Origin: Microbacterium gallinarum
GTDB taxonomy: Bacteria; Actinomycetota; Actinomycetes; Actinomycetales; Microbacteriaceae
Direction: 5' to 3'
NCBI RefSeq assembly: GCF_014837165.1
Contig: NZ_JACSPM010000001.1
Location: 1,409,798 to 1,473,797, forward strand
Length of the DNA: 64,000 nt
Part shown: positions 16,044 through 28,658 of the stretch, one piece after another
How the letters are laid out: every line of letters starts with the position of its first letter
Numbering within the stretch: the stretch's first letter is position 1
Notes under the pieces: model-generated
The model's input: only the letters and a program-made list of their open reading frames with translations
Told to the model about the DNA's origin: nothing
The model's database searches: none
Position numbers and translations under genes: made by a program

Positions 16044-18062
16044 ATGACGATGACGCGTCCGGCGGACGGCCCCGCGGCCGAGAGCGAGATCGTGCCGGTG
16101 GTCGCCCAGGACCTCGAGGAGATCTGGACGCCGTCGGCCGTGCGGCTGCAACCGGGCTCGGGGCGCGTCCTCGTGATGGAGACCCGCCCCGACTCCGAGG
16201 CGAACGCGTACATCGGACGCGTGACGCTCCACGATCCCGTCAGACCGGATGCCGCGCCTCCCGTCCTCGTCGACCGCGGGCCCGGCATACGCCTTCCCGC
16301 TTTCGCGCCGGACGGCGCTGCACTGGCGTGGGTGACGACGCGGGATGGCCGCAGCGTCATCCGCGAAGCATCCGTCGCGGCCACCGGCGAACCGTCGGCG
16401 GTGCGCGACGTCGCCGAACTGCCCGACGCGATAGAGGAACTCGCCTGGTCGCCGGACGGTGTGCACCTGGCCGTCGTCGCCAGGGTGCCGGTCGACCGCT
16501 CGTGGTTCGAGACGTCCGAGGATCGCCGGCCGCCGCTGCGGCTGACGACACTGCGGTTCTCGGCGGACGGGATCGGGTGGACGGTCAACAACCGCCGTCA
16601 GATGTTCGTCGTCGACGTCGCGAGCGGCGACGCGCGGCTCGTGAGCGACGGGACGGCCGACGACCACGACATCGCCTGGACGGCCGACGGCGAGGGGCTG
16701 CTGTTCACCTCGCAGCGCCAGCCCGACTGGGATCTCACCGAGGCGAACGCCCTGCACCGGCTCGACCTCGCCTCGGGCACGGTCCGCACGCTCACCGACG
16801 CGACCCGCGAGATCGTCCGGCCCGTCCCCTCGCCGGACGGCACCCGGGCAGCGGCGATCGCGGTCGATATCGCGCGGTATCCCAGCAGCGCGTTCCCCGC
16901 GCTCATCGACCACTCGTCCGGCGAGGTCGTCGATCTGCGCTCCGTGATCGACCGCGACGTGTCGCCCGGCTCGATAGCGTGGGTCTCGAATGACGCGTTC
17001 GTCGCGGTCGTGGGGTCGGAAGGGCGGATCGAGGTCGTGGAGATCTCGTGTGCCGCCGGCGAGCCCGTGTCGGCGCGGCCGATCCTCACCGGACCACGGC
17101 AGGTCACCGTCTTCGCCGGTCATGCCGACCGCTGGGTCGCCGTCGAGTCGTCGCCGTCGAGCCCGCCGAGGGTGATCGTCGGCATGGGGTCCGATTCGAC
17201 CGTGCTCCACGACCCGAACGCTCACTACCGGGCCACCCACCGCCTCGGTGACGCCGAGCACATCCCCGTCGACGTCGACGGCACCACGATCGACTCCTGG
17301 ATCGCGACGCCCGATGCCGACGGCCCCCACCCGCTCGTGGTGTGGCTCCAGGGCGGCGGCACGCAGTACGGATACCAGTGGTCACATGAGGTGCAGCTGC
17401 TCCTCAGCGCGGGTTACGCCGTCGCGTGGCTGAACCCGAGGGGTTCGGCGGGCTACGGCACGGCCTGGATGAAGGTCAACGCCGCGCCCGGTGCCGCGGA
17501 GCCGGGGGAGGGATGGGGCAACCGCGACGTGCAGGACATCGTCGCGGTCGTGGAGCACCTGAAGTCGATCCACGACATCGATCCCGCGCGGGTCGGCGTC
17601 ATGGGGGGCTCGTACGGCGGGATGATGACGGCGTTCCTGCTCGCCAAGACAGACCTCTTCGCCGCAGGCTGGGCCGAGCGCGGGGTCTACAACCTGTACA
17701 GCGATGCCGCCACGAAGGATGAGGCCCCCTGGTTCTTCGAGAGCTACCTCGGCGTCTCGCACCTCGACGATGCGACCCCCTACTGGGATGCCTCGCCCCT
17801 GAAGTACGTGGCCGGCATCACGGCGCCCCTGGCCATCGTCCACTCCGAGAATGATCGCCGGTGCGCGATCCAGCAGGCCGAGGAGCTCTTCTTCGCGCTG
17901 CGGCGGCTCGGCCGGCAGGTGGAGTTCATCAGGTTCCCGGGCGAGGGGCACTCGCTCACCCGCGAAGGCACGCCGGTGCACCGACGCCAGCGAGCGGACC
18001 TGCTGCTGGACTGGTTCGGCGTGACACTCTCGGGTGAGGCGCGACTGCCCGCAACCGTATAG
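16044..18062 (+). CDS. S9 family peptidase (prolyl oligopeptidase / acylaminoacyl-peptidase type)
   Basis: 672-residue serine peptidase without an evident signal peptide, so probably cytosolic. The first ~400 residues show beta-propeller-like repeats with WSPDGVHLAV and WTADGEGLLFTS. The C-terminal alpha/beta-hydrolase domain has the nucleophile in GGSYGG (Ser523), a likely aspartate in HSENDRR and histidine in PGEGHS. Such enzymes trim short peptides or N-acyl amino acids. Its place behind an oligopeptide importer fits intracellular peptide breakdown. A ribosome site GAGAGGAG precedes the ATG. Confidence 0.93.
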   Translation: MTMTRPADGPAAESEIVPVVAQDLEEIWTPSAVRLQPGSGRVLVMETRPDSEANAYIGRVTLHDPVRPDAAPPVLVDRGPGIRLPAFAPDGAALAWVTTRDGRSVIREASVAATGEPSAVRDVAELPDAIEELAWSPDGVHLAVVARVPVDRSWFETSEDRRPPLRLTTLRFSADGIGWTVNNRRQMFVVDVASGDARLVSDGTADDHDIAWTADGEGLLFTSQRQPDWDLTEANALHRLDLASGTVRTLTDATREIVRPVPSPDGTRAAAIAVDIARYPSSAFPALIDHSSGEVVDLRSVIDRDVSPGSIAWVSNDAFVAVVGSEGRIEVVEISCAAGEPVSARPILTGPRQVTVFAGHADRWVAVESSPSSPPRVIVGMGSDSTVLHDPNAHYRATHRLGDAEHIPVDVDGTTIDSWIATPDADGPHPLVVWLQGGGTQYGYQWSHEVQLLLSAGYAVAWLNPRGSAGYGTAWMKVNAAPGAAEPGEGWGNRDVQDIVAVVEHLKSIHDIDPARVGVMGGSYGGMMTAFLLAKTDLFAAGWAERGVYNLYSDAATKDEAPWFFESYLGVSHLDDATPYWDASPLKYVAGITAPLAIVHSENDRRCAIQQAEELFFALRRLGRQVEFIRFPGEGHSLTREGTPVHRRQRADLLLDWFGVTLSGEARLPATV

Positions 18063-18116
18063 TTCTTCCAGCGCTGACCGATGCAGCGGATATCTTCTCA
18101 CCAGACAGGAAACGGC

Positions 18117-18719
18117 ATGGCAGCATCCGAAAACGAGGGGCACTCGCACGAGGCGCGCTCGCAGCGCTCGCCCATGTCCAACATGACGCGAGAGGTCGAG
18201 AAGCCCCGCCCGGTCGTCGAGCTCGACGACATCGACCGCAAGCTGCTGTTCCTTCTCGCCGACGATCCGCGTGTCTCGCAACGCCAGCTCGCCCGGGAAG
18301 TGGGGATGTCGCCGCCCGCGGTGGGAGAGCGGATCGCCCGGCTGGAGCGGCAGCGCGTGATCCGCGGATACACGACCATCGTCGACTGGTCGGCACTGGG
18401 GTATCCGGGTTTGGTCTACATCCCGATGACCCTCGCCACCGACGCTGTCCTGTCCGACATCCTCACCGAGCTGCGCGGCATCGCCGAGCTGACCGAACTG
18501 GTCGTCGTCACCGGCAGCTACGACATGATCGCCCGCTTCCGCATCCGTGATCACGCCCACCTTCAGGCCCTCCTCCTCGATCGCATCTGGCCGATTCGCG
18601 GCCTGCAGCGGATCGAGACCTTCCTGGGCCTGGGCGAGATCGTGCGCGAGCGCGGCGTCCGAGAGCTCATGGAGGGGTCCGTCACGCTCGACGCTGCGCC
18701 AGACGACGAGGGCGAATGA
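18117..18719 (+). CDS. Lrp/AsnC family transcriptional regulator
   Basis: 200-residue amino-acid-responsive regulator: an unusually polar N-terminal extension of about 35 residues, a winged helix (DDIDRKLLFLLADDPRVSQRQLAREVGMSPPAVGERIARLERQRVIRGYTTIVDW), then a RAM ligand-binding domain. The ATG at 18117 is preferred because AGGA lies 6 bases upstream; an ATG at 18081 would add 12 residues. It lies between the S9 peptidase and the aminotransferase genes, and the octamer ATAGTTCT occurs upstream of both this gene and the aminotransferase. It probably senses an amino acid released by this block. Confidence 0.9.
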   Translation: MAASENEGHSHEARSQRSPMSNMTREVEKPRPVVELDDIDRKLLFLLADDPRVSQRQLAREVGMSPPAVGERIARLERQRVIRGYTTIVDWSALGYPGLVYIPMTLATDAVLSDILTELRGIAELTELVVVTGSYDMIARFRIRDHAHLQALLLDRIWPIRGLQRIETFLGLGEIVRERGVRELMEGSVTLDAAPDDEGE

Positions 18720-18751
18720 TCCCTCAGGACCCGCTCTAACGTGGCAAACGA

Positions 18752-18771
18752 ATAGTTCTGGCTAGAGAACT
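18752..18771. promoter_or_regulatory. Inverted repeat, possible Lrp-type regulator site
   Basis: AGTTCT (18754-18759) and AGAACT (18766-18771) form a 6-6-6 inverted repeat in the gap before the aminotransferase gene. The octamer ATAGTTCT that begins it (18752-18759) also occurs at 18059-18066, just upstream of the regulator gene. That supports autoregulation plus control of the next operon, but no more than by position. Confidence 0.35.
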
Positions 18772-18871
18772 CCTTTCAACGGGCGCTTCCTGGGTAGACT
18801 CCTGCTTACAGTCAGCTCGGCGATGGTACGGGCATCGACCGTCGGACGCCTCCGCCGCCGAAAGGACTCCC

Positions 18872-20059
18872 TTGCCCCACGCCACGACGACCGCGACGCG
18901 GCTGCCCCATTCCGGCATCCGGGAGATCGTCGATCTCGCGCTCGGCGCGACGTCGCCCATCATCCGGCTCGAGATCGGCGAGCCCGACTTCGCCACCCCC
19001 GCGCACGTGACCGAGGCGGCCTTCGACGCGGCCCGTGTACGCGTCTCGTACGTGCAGACCGCCGGAGTGCCGGCGCTGCGCGAAGCCGTCGGCTCGCGCG
19101 TGCAGCGCGCGTACGGTGTCGCCGCACCGCTCGAGCGGGTGCTCATCACCCACGGCGCGGTGCAGGCGATCGATGCCATCCTCTCGGCCGTGGTGGGAGC
19201 GGGCGACGAGGTTCTGGTGCCCGACCCTGCATGGCCCAACTACGAGATGCAGACGACGCTCATCGGGGCGAAGGCGGTGCATTACTCGCTGCGGCCCGAA
19301 GACGCCTTCCAGCCCGACCTCGCCGAGATCCGCCGGCTCATCACGCCGCGCACCCGCGTCATCGTCCTCAACTCGCCGAACAACCCCACAGGCACCGTCA
19401 TGGCCCCCGAACTGGTCGAAGGCATCGTCGCGCTCGCCGTCGAGAACGACCTGCTCGTCGTGAGCGACGAGGTGTACGACGAGATCGTGTTCGACGGTTC
19501 GCACGTCAACGCGGCGGTGCTCGCGCCCGATCACGTCGCGTCGGTCTTCAGCTTCTCCAAGACGTACGCGATGACCGGGTGGCGTGTGGGCTACACCCTC
19601 GTGCCGGAGTGGCTCGCCGACACGGTGACGCGCATCCTCGAACTCGAGTCTTCGTGCGTCTCGAGCGTGACGCAGGCCGCGGCGCTCGCGGCGATCACCG
19701 GACCGCAGGACGCCGTGGCGCACATGCGCGATGCCTACCGCTCGCGCCGCGATGTCGCAGCGAGCATCCTCACGGGCGCCGGCGTCGACATCGTCCGCCC
19801 GGAGGGCGCGTTCTATCTCATGCTCCCGCTCCCCGCCGGCACGGACTCCCGACTCGCGGCTCTCGACCTGGTGTCGGCCGGGGTCTCGTTCGCTCCCGGA
19901 TCGGCGTTCGGGCGCACCACGCCGCACCATCTCCGGGTGTCGCTCGCCACCTCCGAGGAGGGGATCCGCGAGGGGCTCTCGCGCTACCTCGCCTGGCGCG
20001 ACGCGGGAGGGCTCGACGCGGCAGCCTTTGCCGCCGCAGACCTGGGAGCGGTGAGATGA
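18872..20059 (+). CDS. Pyridoxal-phosphate aminotransferase, class I/II
   Basis: 395-residue fold-type I aminotransferase of the aspartate aminotransferase superfamily. Visible motifs are the substrate loop EIGEPDFATP, NSPNNPTGTV, the aspartate in VVSDEVYDEIVF that contacts the pyridine nitrogen, SFSKTYAMTGWRVGY with the PLP lysine, and the carboxylate-binding arginine in HHLRVSLATSEE. The TTG start is supported by AAAGGA 5 bases before it. It is followed by an LLM oxidoreductase and a DUF885 protein with overlapping codons, so the three act together. It probably transaminates amino acids released from peptides. Confidence 0.92.
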   Translation: MPHATTTATRLPHSGIREIVDLALGATSPIIRLEIGEPDFATPAHVTEAAFDAARVRVSYVQTAGVPALREAVGSRVQRAYGVAAPLERVLITHGAVQAIDAILSAVVGAGDEVLVPDPAWPNYEMQTTLIGAKAVHYSLRPEDAFQPDLAEIRRLITPRTRVIVLNSPNNPTGTVMAPELVEGIVALAVENDLLVVSDEVYDEIVFDGSHVNAAVLAPDHVASVFSFSKTYAMTGWRVGYTLVPEWLADTVTRILELESSCVSSVTQAAALAAITGPQDAVAHMRDAYRSRRDVAASILTGAGVDIVRPEGAFYLMLPLPAGTDSRLAALDLVSAGVSFAPGSAFGRTTPHHLRVSLATSEEGIREGLSRYLAWRDAGGLDAAAFAAADLGAVR

Positions 20060-21060
20060 CCGCCCGGTTCAGCCTGCGGGTCAACAACGACCTCGACCTC
20101 GCCGCGCTGACCGGCCTGGCCGTCGCCGCCGAGGATGCCGGCATCGATCAGCTGTGGGTGTCGAACGACCTCATGATGCGGTCCGCTCCCGCGCTGCTGG
20201 GCGCGCTCTTCCAGAAGACGACCCGCCTGCATCTGGGAATCGGCATCATGAACCCGTACTCGGTGCACCCCGCCGAGCTCGCCATGATCGCCTCGACGCT
20301 CCAGGAGATGTCGGGCGGCCGATTCCTGCTCGGCCTCGGGGCCGGGTCCGCCGAGTTCCTCTCGTGGGCGGGCATCCCCCAGCTGAAGCCGCTGACCGAC
20401 ACGCGCGCCGCGCTCCGCGCCATCCGCGCGCTGATCGAGGGAGCGCGACCCGCCGATGTCGAGGGAGCCGGCGACGGGTGGAACCGCGACGCCTACCTGC
20501 GACTCCCCGCGACGAAGGTGCCGATCTACATCGGCGCGATGAGTCCGCGGATGCTCGCATTCGCCGGAGCAGAGGCCGATGGCGTGCTCGCCCTCCTGTT
20601 CCCGCCCGAGCACTACACGACCGCGTCCGAGCTCGTCGCCGCCGGAGCAGACAAGGCCGGCCGCAGCCTCGCCGACCTCGACATGCCCGCGTGCGTGTGG
20701 CTCGCGCTCGATGAGGACCGCGAGAAGGCCGACCGGGCCCTCGCGCTCAAGCTCGCGTACTACGGAGCGGCTTTCTCGCCGTACCTGCTCTCGCGGGCGG
20801 GCCTCGTGCAAGAGGACTTCACCCCCGCGCTCGACGCGCTGCGCGAGGGCGACGAGGACGCCGCGGTGAGCGCCATCACCCCGCAGATGCTCTCGCTCGG
20901 AATCTCGGGCGATCCGGATGCCGTCATCCAGCGCTGCCGTGAGCTTCAGGCCCGCGGCGCCACCCACCTGTCGTTCGGCCCGCCTCTCGGGCCAGATCCC
21001 GTCGCCGCGATCGAGCTGCTCGGCCGGCGAGTGCTTCCCCAACTGAGGAGAACAGCATGA
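20056..21060 (+). CDS. LLM class flavin/F420-dependent oxidoreductase
   Basis: 334-residue luciferase-like fold protein. Segments DAGIDQLWVSNDLMMRSAPALLGALFQKTTRLHLGIGIMNPYSVHPAELAMIASTLQEMSGGRFLLGLGAGSAEF and PIYIGAMSPRMLAFAGAEADGVL are characteristic. It belongs to the same broad family as the protein at 14966-15988 but is clearly divergent from it. The ATG overlaps the aminotransferase stop, and its own stop overlaps the DUF885 start. Cofactor and substrate are unknown. Confidence 0.9.
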   Translation: MTARFSLRVNNDLDLAALTGLAVAAEDAGIDQLWVSNDLMMRSAPALLGALFQKTTRLHLGIGIMNPYSVHPAELAMIASTLQEMSGGRFLLGLGAGSAEFLSWAGIPQLKPLTDTRAALRAIRALIEGARPADVEGAGDGWNRDAYLRLPATKVPIYIGAMSPRMLAFAGAEADGVLALLFPPEHYTTASELVAAGADKAGRSLADLDMPACVWLALDEDREKADRALALKLAYYGAAFSPYLLSRAGLVQEDFTPALDALREGDEDAAVSAITPQMLSLGISGDPDAVIQRCRELQARGATHLSFGPPLGPDPVAAIELLGRRVLPQLRRTA

Positions 21061-22703
21061 CCACCGAGAACCTGATCGCCCTGTCGGAAGACATCGAGCG
21101 CTGGGCTCAGGATGCCGCGTTCCGCTCGTCCGACGACATACCGCGGCTGCGCCGCACACCAGGATGGCTGCCCTCGTTCACCCCCGAGTCGGTCGCGGAG
21201 CGGCGGGAGCAGCTCGCGGCTTTCCGCTCGCGCCTTGCCGAGGCATCCGTCCCCGAAGGCGATGTCGCCGCCGCCGTCGACGCCCGCCTGCTCGGGTCGG
21301 TGCTCGACCGGGTGGAGTGGGATCTCGATGTGCTGCGCAACTGGGAGCGCGACGCCGTGTTCCTCGTCGGCCAGATCATCGGGCCCTGGTTCGACCTGCT
21401 GCTCCCGCGGCCTCCCTTCTCGGCCGACGTCGAGCGGGGCCTCGTGACCGTCGCGGCCTCGATCCCCGAGCGTGTGGCCCTCGCGACCCGCAACCTGGAG
21501 CGCGCCGGAGTGGGCGACCTGGCCCGTGCCGCCGCGGTCGAGCTCGAGGGGATCGGCGAACGGTTCGCGGCCTCGATCGAAGGGCTGGCGGGTGTGGTCA
21601 CAGACGACACGCTCGCGCAGCTGCGCGAACTGGCGACGCCGGCGGGCGACGCGCTCGCCGGGTTCGCGACGTGGCTGTCGGAGTCGGCCGCGGCCTTCGC
21701 GCCGTCGACCCCGGTCGGGCGTGAACGGTTCGTGTGGTTCCTGCGTCACGTGGCCCTCATCGCCGAGGAGCCCGAAGACCTCGTGCGCGCGGCTCTGCAG
21801 GACTACCGGCGCGCGGTCCTGGCCGAGATGGTGACGCGCAACCGCTACCGCGACATCGAGCCGGCACCGATCGCCGAGAGCATCGAGGCGCAGGTTGAGC
21901 GCCAGATCGAGCAGGAGGCCGAAGTCCGCGCCTTCTCCGAGGCGGAGGGACTGCTCAGCCAGCCCGATACCCTCGGTCGCTATCACGTGGCACCCATGCC
22001 GGCGTACCTCGAGCCGCTGCGCTTCCTCGGTGTGAGCGATGATCTCACCGACGAGGATCGCCTCGACGTCGACGGGGTGTCGTACATGCCTCACCCCGAG
22101 CCCGAGTTGCCGTACTTCTACGCCGCCAACGCCCGGGACCCGCGTCTGGGCATCATCCACGAGGGCGCGCACTACAAGCAGCTCGCGCTGTCGTGGGCGA
22201 ACCCCGACCCGATCCGCCGCCGTTACATCGACTCGGTCGCCAACGAGGGCATCGCGTTCTACAACGAAGAGCTCATGCTGCTCGCCGGGCTCTTCGACGA
22301 TGCTCCGCACTCACAGGAGGTCGTGCACAACTTCAACCGCCTGCGCAGCCTGCGGGTGGTCGTCGACGTGAGCCTCGCGACAGGCGCGTTCACCCTCGAA
22401 GAGGCGATCGACTTCTTCGTGCGGCTGGTGCCCATGGATGTCGAGACCGCTCGCGAGGAGTGCGCGATGTATCTCGCCACCCCGGGGCTCGCGATGTCCT
22501 ACCACGTGGGCAAGCAGCAGCTGCTGCGCCTGGTGACCGACGCCGCGGTGTCGCAGGGCACCGCCTTCTCGCTCCGGGCTCTCCACGATCGCGTGTGGCA
22601 GAACGGCAATGTGCCGTTCTCGCTGCATCGCTGGGAGATCCTCGGCGACCGCTCCGACCTGGATTCGATCGACGCGTATGCGGGGTCGCTGCCCACGGCC
22701 TGA
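21057..22703 (+). CDS. DUF885 family protein (putative metallohydrolase), copy 1
   Basis: 548-residue protein. The recognisable part is the C-terminal metal-site region: HEGAHYKQLALSWANPD followed by VANEGIAFYNEELM, matching the HExxxxH-like and EGxAxYxE elements of DUF885 proteins, which resemble metallocarboxypeptidases. No signal peptide is visible. The second DUF885 protein, at 36097-37770, has the more typical HEGLPGHH form, so this copy is divergent (HEGAHYKQ lacks the PGH spacing). A peptidase role is inferred from the family look and the peptide-transport context. Confidence 0.85.
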   Translation: MTTENLIALSEDIERWAQDAAFRSSDDIPRLRRTPGWLPSFTPESVAERREQLAAFRSRLAEASVPEGDVAAAVDARLLGSVLDRVEWDLDVLRNWERDAVFLVGQIIGPWFDLLLPRPPFSADVERGLVTVAASIPERVALATRNLERAGVGDLARAAAVELEGIGERFAASIEGLAGVVTDDTLAQLRELATPAGDALAGFATWLSESAAAFAPSTPVGRERFVWFLRHVALIAEEPEDLVRAALQDYRRAVLAEMVTRNRYRDIEPAPIAESIEAQVERQIEQEAEVRAFSEAEGLLSQPDTLGRYHVAPMPAYLEPLRFLGVSDDLTDEDRLDVDGVSYMPHPEPELPYFYAANARDPRLGIIHEGAHYKQLALSWANPDPIRRRYIDSVANEGIAFYNEELMLLAGLFDDAPHSQEVVHNFNRLRSLRVVVDVSLATGAFTLEEAIDFFVRLVPMDVETAREECAMYLATPGLAMSYHVGKQQLLRLVTDAAVSQGTAFSLRALHDRVWQNGNVPFSLHRWEILGDRSDLDSIDAYAGSLPTA

Positions 22704-22951
22704 CCTCCCTCGAAGCCCCCGCTCGCGCGCCGTTCGCTTGCTCTCGTCACGGCTACCTGTGAAAACCAATTGACAGGTGAGAATGTGGTTAGACTTGGCA
22801 AAGCGAAACCTTGCGCAGTGTTGAGCAGGCGTTTTGGCGAACCTGTAACGTGAGCGACTTTTCACTGAAATCCGCACACGGAACAGTTGCAGCATGCCCG
22901 CCGGCGGCCCGCCCGGAGGGTGAACCGATCGGCTTCACGAGAGGAAGCACC

Positions 22952-24736
22952 ATGCACCATCGATCACGGCTGGGGATGCTCGGCGCCGCCGTCGCGCTCT
23001 CGGCACTCGTCTTGACGGCGTGCTCCGGCACGCAGGGAGGCGGCGACGACGACGGAGGTGACGCCGCAACCGGCGGCACCCTCAAGCTCGCCGGCAACTC
23101 GGACGTCCTCTACCTCGACCCGGCTGCCTCGTACTCGGCTCCGGACTACCAGATCCACCGCGCGCTGACCCGCACACTGTTCGCTCAGGTTCCCGGTGAG
23201 GGTGGCACGGACGGCTCGCAGATCGTCCCCGACCTCGCACTCGAGATCCCCACCGCTGAGAACGGCGGCATCTCCGAGGACGGCACCGTCTACACCGTCG
23301 ACATCCAGGAAGGTGTCGAGTTCGACGCTCCCGACGGCGCTCGCGAGATCGTCGCTGAAGACGTCGTGCTCGCCGCCAAGCGCATCTGCAACCCGGTGTC
23401 GCCGTCGAACGCGCTGTCGTACTTCACCGACACCATCGTCGGTCTCGCCGAGTACTGCGAGGGCTTCTCGACCGTCGAGCCCACCGTCGAGGCCATCCGC
23501 TCCTACGTCGAGGGCAACGACATCGAGGGTGTCCAGGCCACCGGTGACCACACCGTGCAGTTCACCATCACGCAGCCGGCCGCAGACTTCATCGACATCA
23601 TGGCTCTGGGCGTGTTCCTCGCACCGCAGCCGGTCGAGTACCTCGAGTACCTGCCGGACTCGCCCGAGCTCCGCCAGAACATCATCTCGAGCGGCCCCTA
23701 CCGCATCGCGGAGTACGTGCCCGACGAGAGCTTCACGCTCGAGCGCAACCCCGTGTGGAAGGCCGACCTCGACCCGGTACGCGAGGCCAACGTCGACGCG
23801 ATCGAGATCGCGATGGGTCAGGATGCCGCCGCCGTGCAGCAGCAGCTCGAGGCCGGAACGGTCGACATGCAGTGGGCCGACACGGTCACCCCGACCGCCT
23901 CGGTTCCCGCGCTCATGGCGGCCAACGACGAGCGTCTCGTGATCGGTGGTGACGGAGCCATCCGTCCCTACGTCGTGATCAACACGCTGAGCCCGAACGC
24001 CGGTGGAGCCTTCGGCGACACCACGGTGCGTCAGGCGCTCAACTTCGCGATCGACCGCGCCGCGGTGCAGCAGATCCTCGGCGGACCCGGCCTGGCCGAG
24101 GTCGCGACGCAGATCCTGCCCCCCGAGGTGCTGGGCACCGAGCAGGCCAACGTCCTCGACGTGCCCGAGAACGGCGACGCCGAGCGTGCGCAGGAGCTCC
24201 TCTCCGAGGCCGGCTTCGGCGACAGCATCCCCGTCCGCCTGCTCTACCGCGAGACCGAGCCCTACGCGTCGATCGCCGCGGCCATGCAGCAGGACCTCGA
24301 GGCCGCGGGCTTCCAGGTCGAGATGAAGGTCACCACGCAGAACGCTTTCTACAGCGAGTTCCTGCTCAACCAGGACATCACCGAAGCGGGCGAGTGGGAC
24401 ATCGCGATCGCGGCGTGGAGCGCCGACTACTTCGGCGGTCGCCCGTACCTCGTGCCCATGCTCGACGGCCGCGGCTACGCCGCCGGTTCGCCGAACTTCG
24501 GTGGATGGAACAGCGACGAGTTCAACTCGCTGGTCGACGAGGCGCTCGCCGCCGAGACCCCCGAAGAGGCGAACGAGCTCTGGATCGCCGCGGACGCCGT
24601 GGCGACCGAGGACGCTGCCTGGGTGCCGATCACCTTCGCGCGCACGCCTGTCTTCCACTCCGACCGCGTCGGGGGCTTCGAGTACCTCTCGTGGACGAAG
24701 AACGGCGACGTGACGAACGTCTGGATCGAGGACTGA
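22952..24736 (+). CDS. Oligopeptide-type ABC transporter substrate-binding lipoprotein
   Basis: 594-residue SBP_bac_5 family receptor and first gene of the second peptide importer. It has a signal peptide with an LTAC lipobox near residues 21-24 and a Gly/Asp-rich linker, then TGGTLKLAGNSDVLYLDPAASYSAPDYQIHRALTRTLF. The ATG follows GAGAGGAAG. The upstream 248-base gap is AT-richer than average and presumably carries the promoter. A hairpin overlaps the stop codon, separating the receptor from the ATPase gene. The ligand is unknown; peptides are the family norm. Confidence 0.93.
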   Translation: MHHRSRLGMLGAAVALSALVLTACSGTQGGGDDDGGDAATGGTLKLAGNSDVLYLDPAASYSAPDYQIHRALTRTLFAQVPGEGGTDGSQIVPDLALEIPTAENGGISEDGTVYTVDIQEGVEFDAPDGAREIVAEDVVLAAKRICNPVSPSNALSYFTDTIVGLAEYCEGFSTVEPTVEAIRSYVEGNDIEGVQATGDHTVQFTITQPAADFIDIMALGVFLAPQPVEYLEYLPDSPELRQNIISSGPYRIAEYVPDESFTLERNPVWKADLDPVREANVDAIEIAMGQDAAAVQQQLEAGTVDMQWADTVTPTASVPALMAANDERLVIGGDGAIRPYVVINTLSPNAGGAFGDTTVRQALNFAIDRAAVQQILGGPGLAEVATQILPPEVLGTEQANVLDVPENGDAERAQELLSEAGFGDSIPVRLLYRETEPYASIAAAMQQDLEAAGFQVEMKVTTQNAFYSEFLLNQDITEAGEWDIAIAAWSADYFGGRPYLVPMLDGRGYAAGSPNFGGWNSDEFNSLVDEALAAETPEEANELWIAADAVATEDAAWVPITFARTPVFHSDRVGGFEYLSWTKNGDVTNVWIED

Positions 24737-24753
24737 CCCGCTCGCGGTCAGTC
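24731..24753 (+). terminator. Hairpin overlapping the binding-protein stop codon
   Basis: GACTGACC (24731-24738) pairs with GGTCAGTC (24746-24753) across 7 bases and contains the TGA stop. It precedes the GTG start at 24779. As at 9673, it may raise receptor levels relative to the downstream membrane and ATPase subunits. Confidence 0.55.
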
Positions 24754-24778
24754 TGAATGAGGGAGAGGGAGGTGCCAC

Positions 24779-26646
<1,868 letters not shown>

Positions 26647-26650
<4 letters not shown>

Positions 26651-27698
26651 CCAGTCCGAACTCCCTCGACCCGCGCGTCGAGGCCGAACTCGACGAAGAG
26701 GCCGAGGAAATCGAGGCCGACGCCGTCTCGGGCCTCACGCGCCAGACCGCCGTCGCCGCACGAAGCCCCTTGCAGCTCGTCTGGAGCCGCCTGCGCCGCG
26801 ACAAAGTGGCGATCATCTCTGTCGTCATCATCGTGCTGGTGATCCTCGCCGCCCTGATGGCTCCGCTCGTCGCGGCCTGGACCGGGCACGGACCGAACGA
26901 GCAGTTCCGTGAGGACGGCCTGACCGAGTTCGGCACGCCGGTCGCACCCAACTCGCAGTTCCTCCTCGGCACCGACAACCTCGGTCGCGACGTGCTCGTG
27001 CGCCTCGTCTACGGGGCGCAGATCAGTCTGACCGTGGCGTTCTTCGCCACTCTCGGCGCGTTGGGTATCGGCACGCTCGTCGGCCTCGTCGCGGGATTCA
27101 TGCGCGGCCCGGTCGACACCGTGCTCACCTGGCTGATGGACACGACGCTGAGCCTGCCGCAGCTGCTCTTCGCGATCTCGCTGGTCGCGCTGGTCGGCCC
27201 GTCGCTGGCGACCACCATCATCGTCATCGTCCTTTTCTCGTGGGCGCCGATCGCTCGCGTGGTGCGCGGCCAGGTGCTCTCCCTCCGCGAACGCGAGTTC
27301 GTCGAGGCGGCCCGGTCTCTCGGCGCCTCGAACTGGCGGATCATGCGCGTCGACGTCATCCCGAACCTCCTCGTGCCGATCCTGGTCTACGGCACGCTGC
27401 TGATCCCGCAGGCCATCGTGTTCGAGGCCACCCTGTCGTTCCTGGGCCTCGGTGTGCTTCCGCCCACCGCCACCTGGGGCAACATGCTGTCGGTCGCCTC
27501 GCAGGGCTCGCTCTACACGATCGCGCCGTGGCTCGTGATCTTCCCGTCGGCGGCACTGCTGGCCGTCACCCTCGCGTTCAACCTGCTCGGAGACTCGATC
27601 CGGGATGCGCTCGACCCGCGCCAGACGCTGTTCGCCGGCCGACGCCGACTCGCCCGCCGTCGAGCCGCCCGCCGCGCTGCCAAGAAGGAGGCGAAGGC

Positions 27699-27702
<4 letters not shown>
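26647..27702 (+). CDS. Oligopeptide-type ABC transporter permease (DppC-like)
   Basis: 351-residue channel subunit with an acidic cytoplasmic N-terminus ([16 protein letters not shown]), the first helix [25 protein letters not shown], the OppC signature [24 protein letters not shown] and the EAA loop [23 protein letters not shown]. The C-terminus [17 protein letters not shown] is followed by a very basic tail ([20 protein letters not shown]). Gene order here is ATPase, C-type, B-type permease, the reverse of the usual B then C. Confidence 0.93.

Positions 27703-28654
<952 letters not shown>

Positions 28655-28658
<4 letters not shown>

Noticed and set aside
22745..22800. TTGACA-like -35 box upstream of the second peptide receptor gene
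   Set aside because: The best -10-like hexamer (TAGACT) is only 14 bases away, too short for a normal sigma-70-type promoter, so I did not list it.
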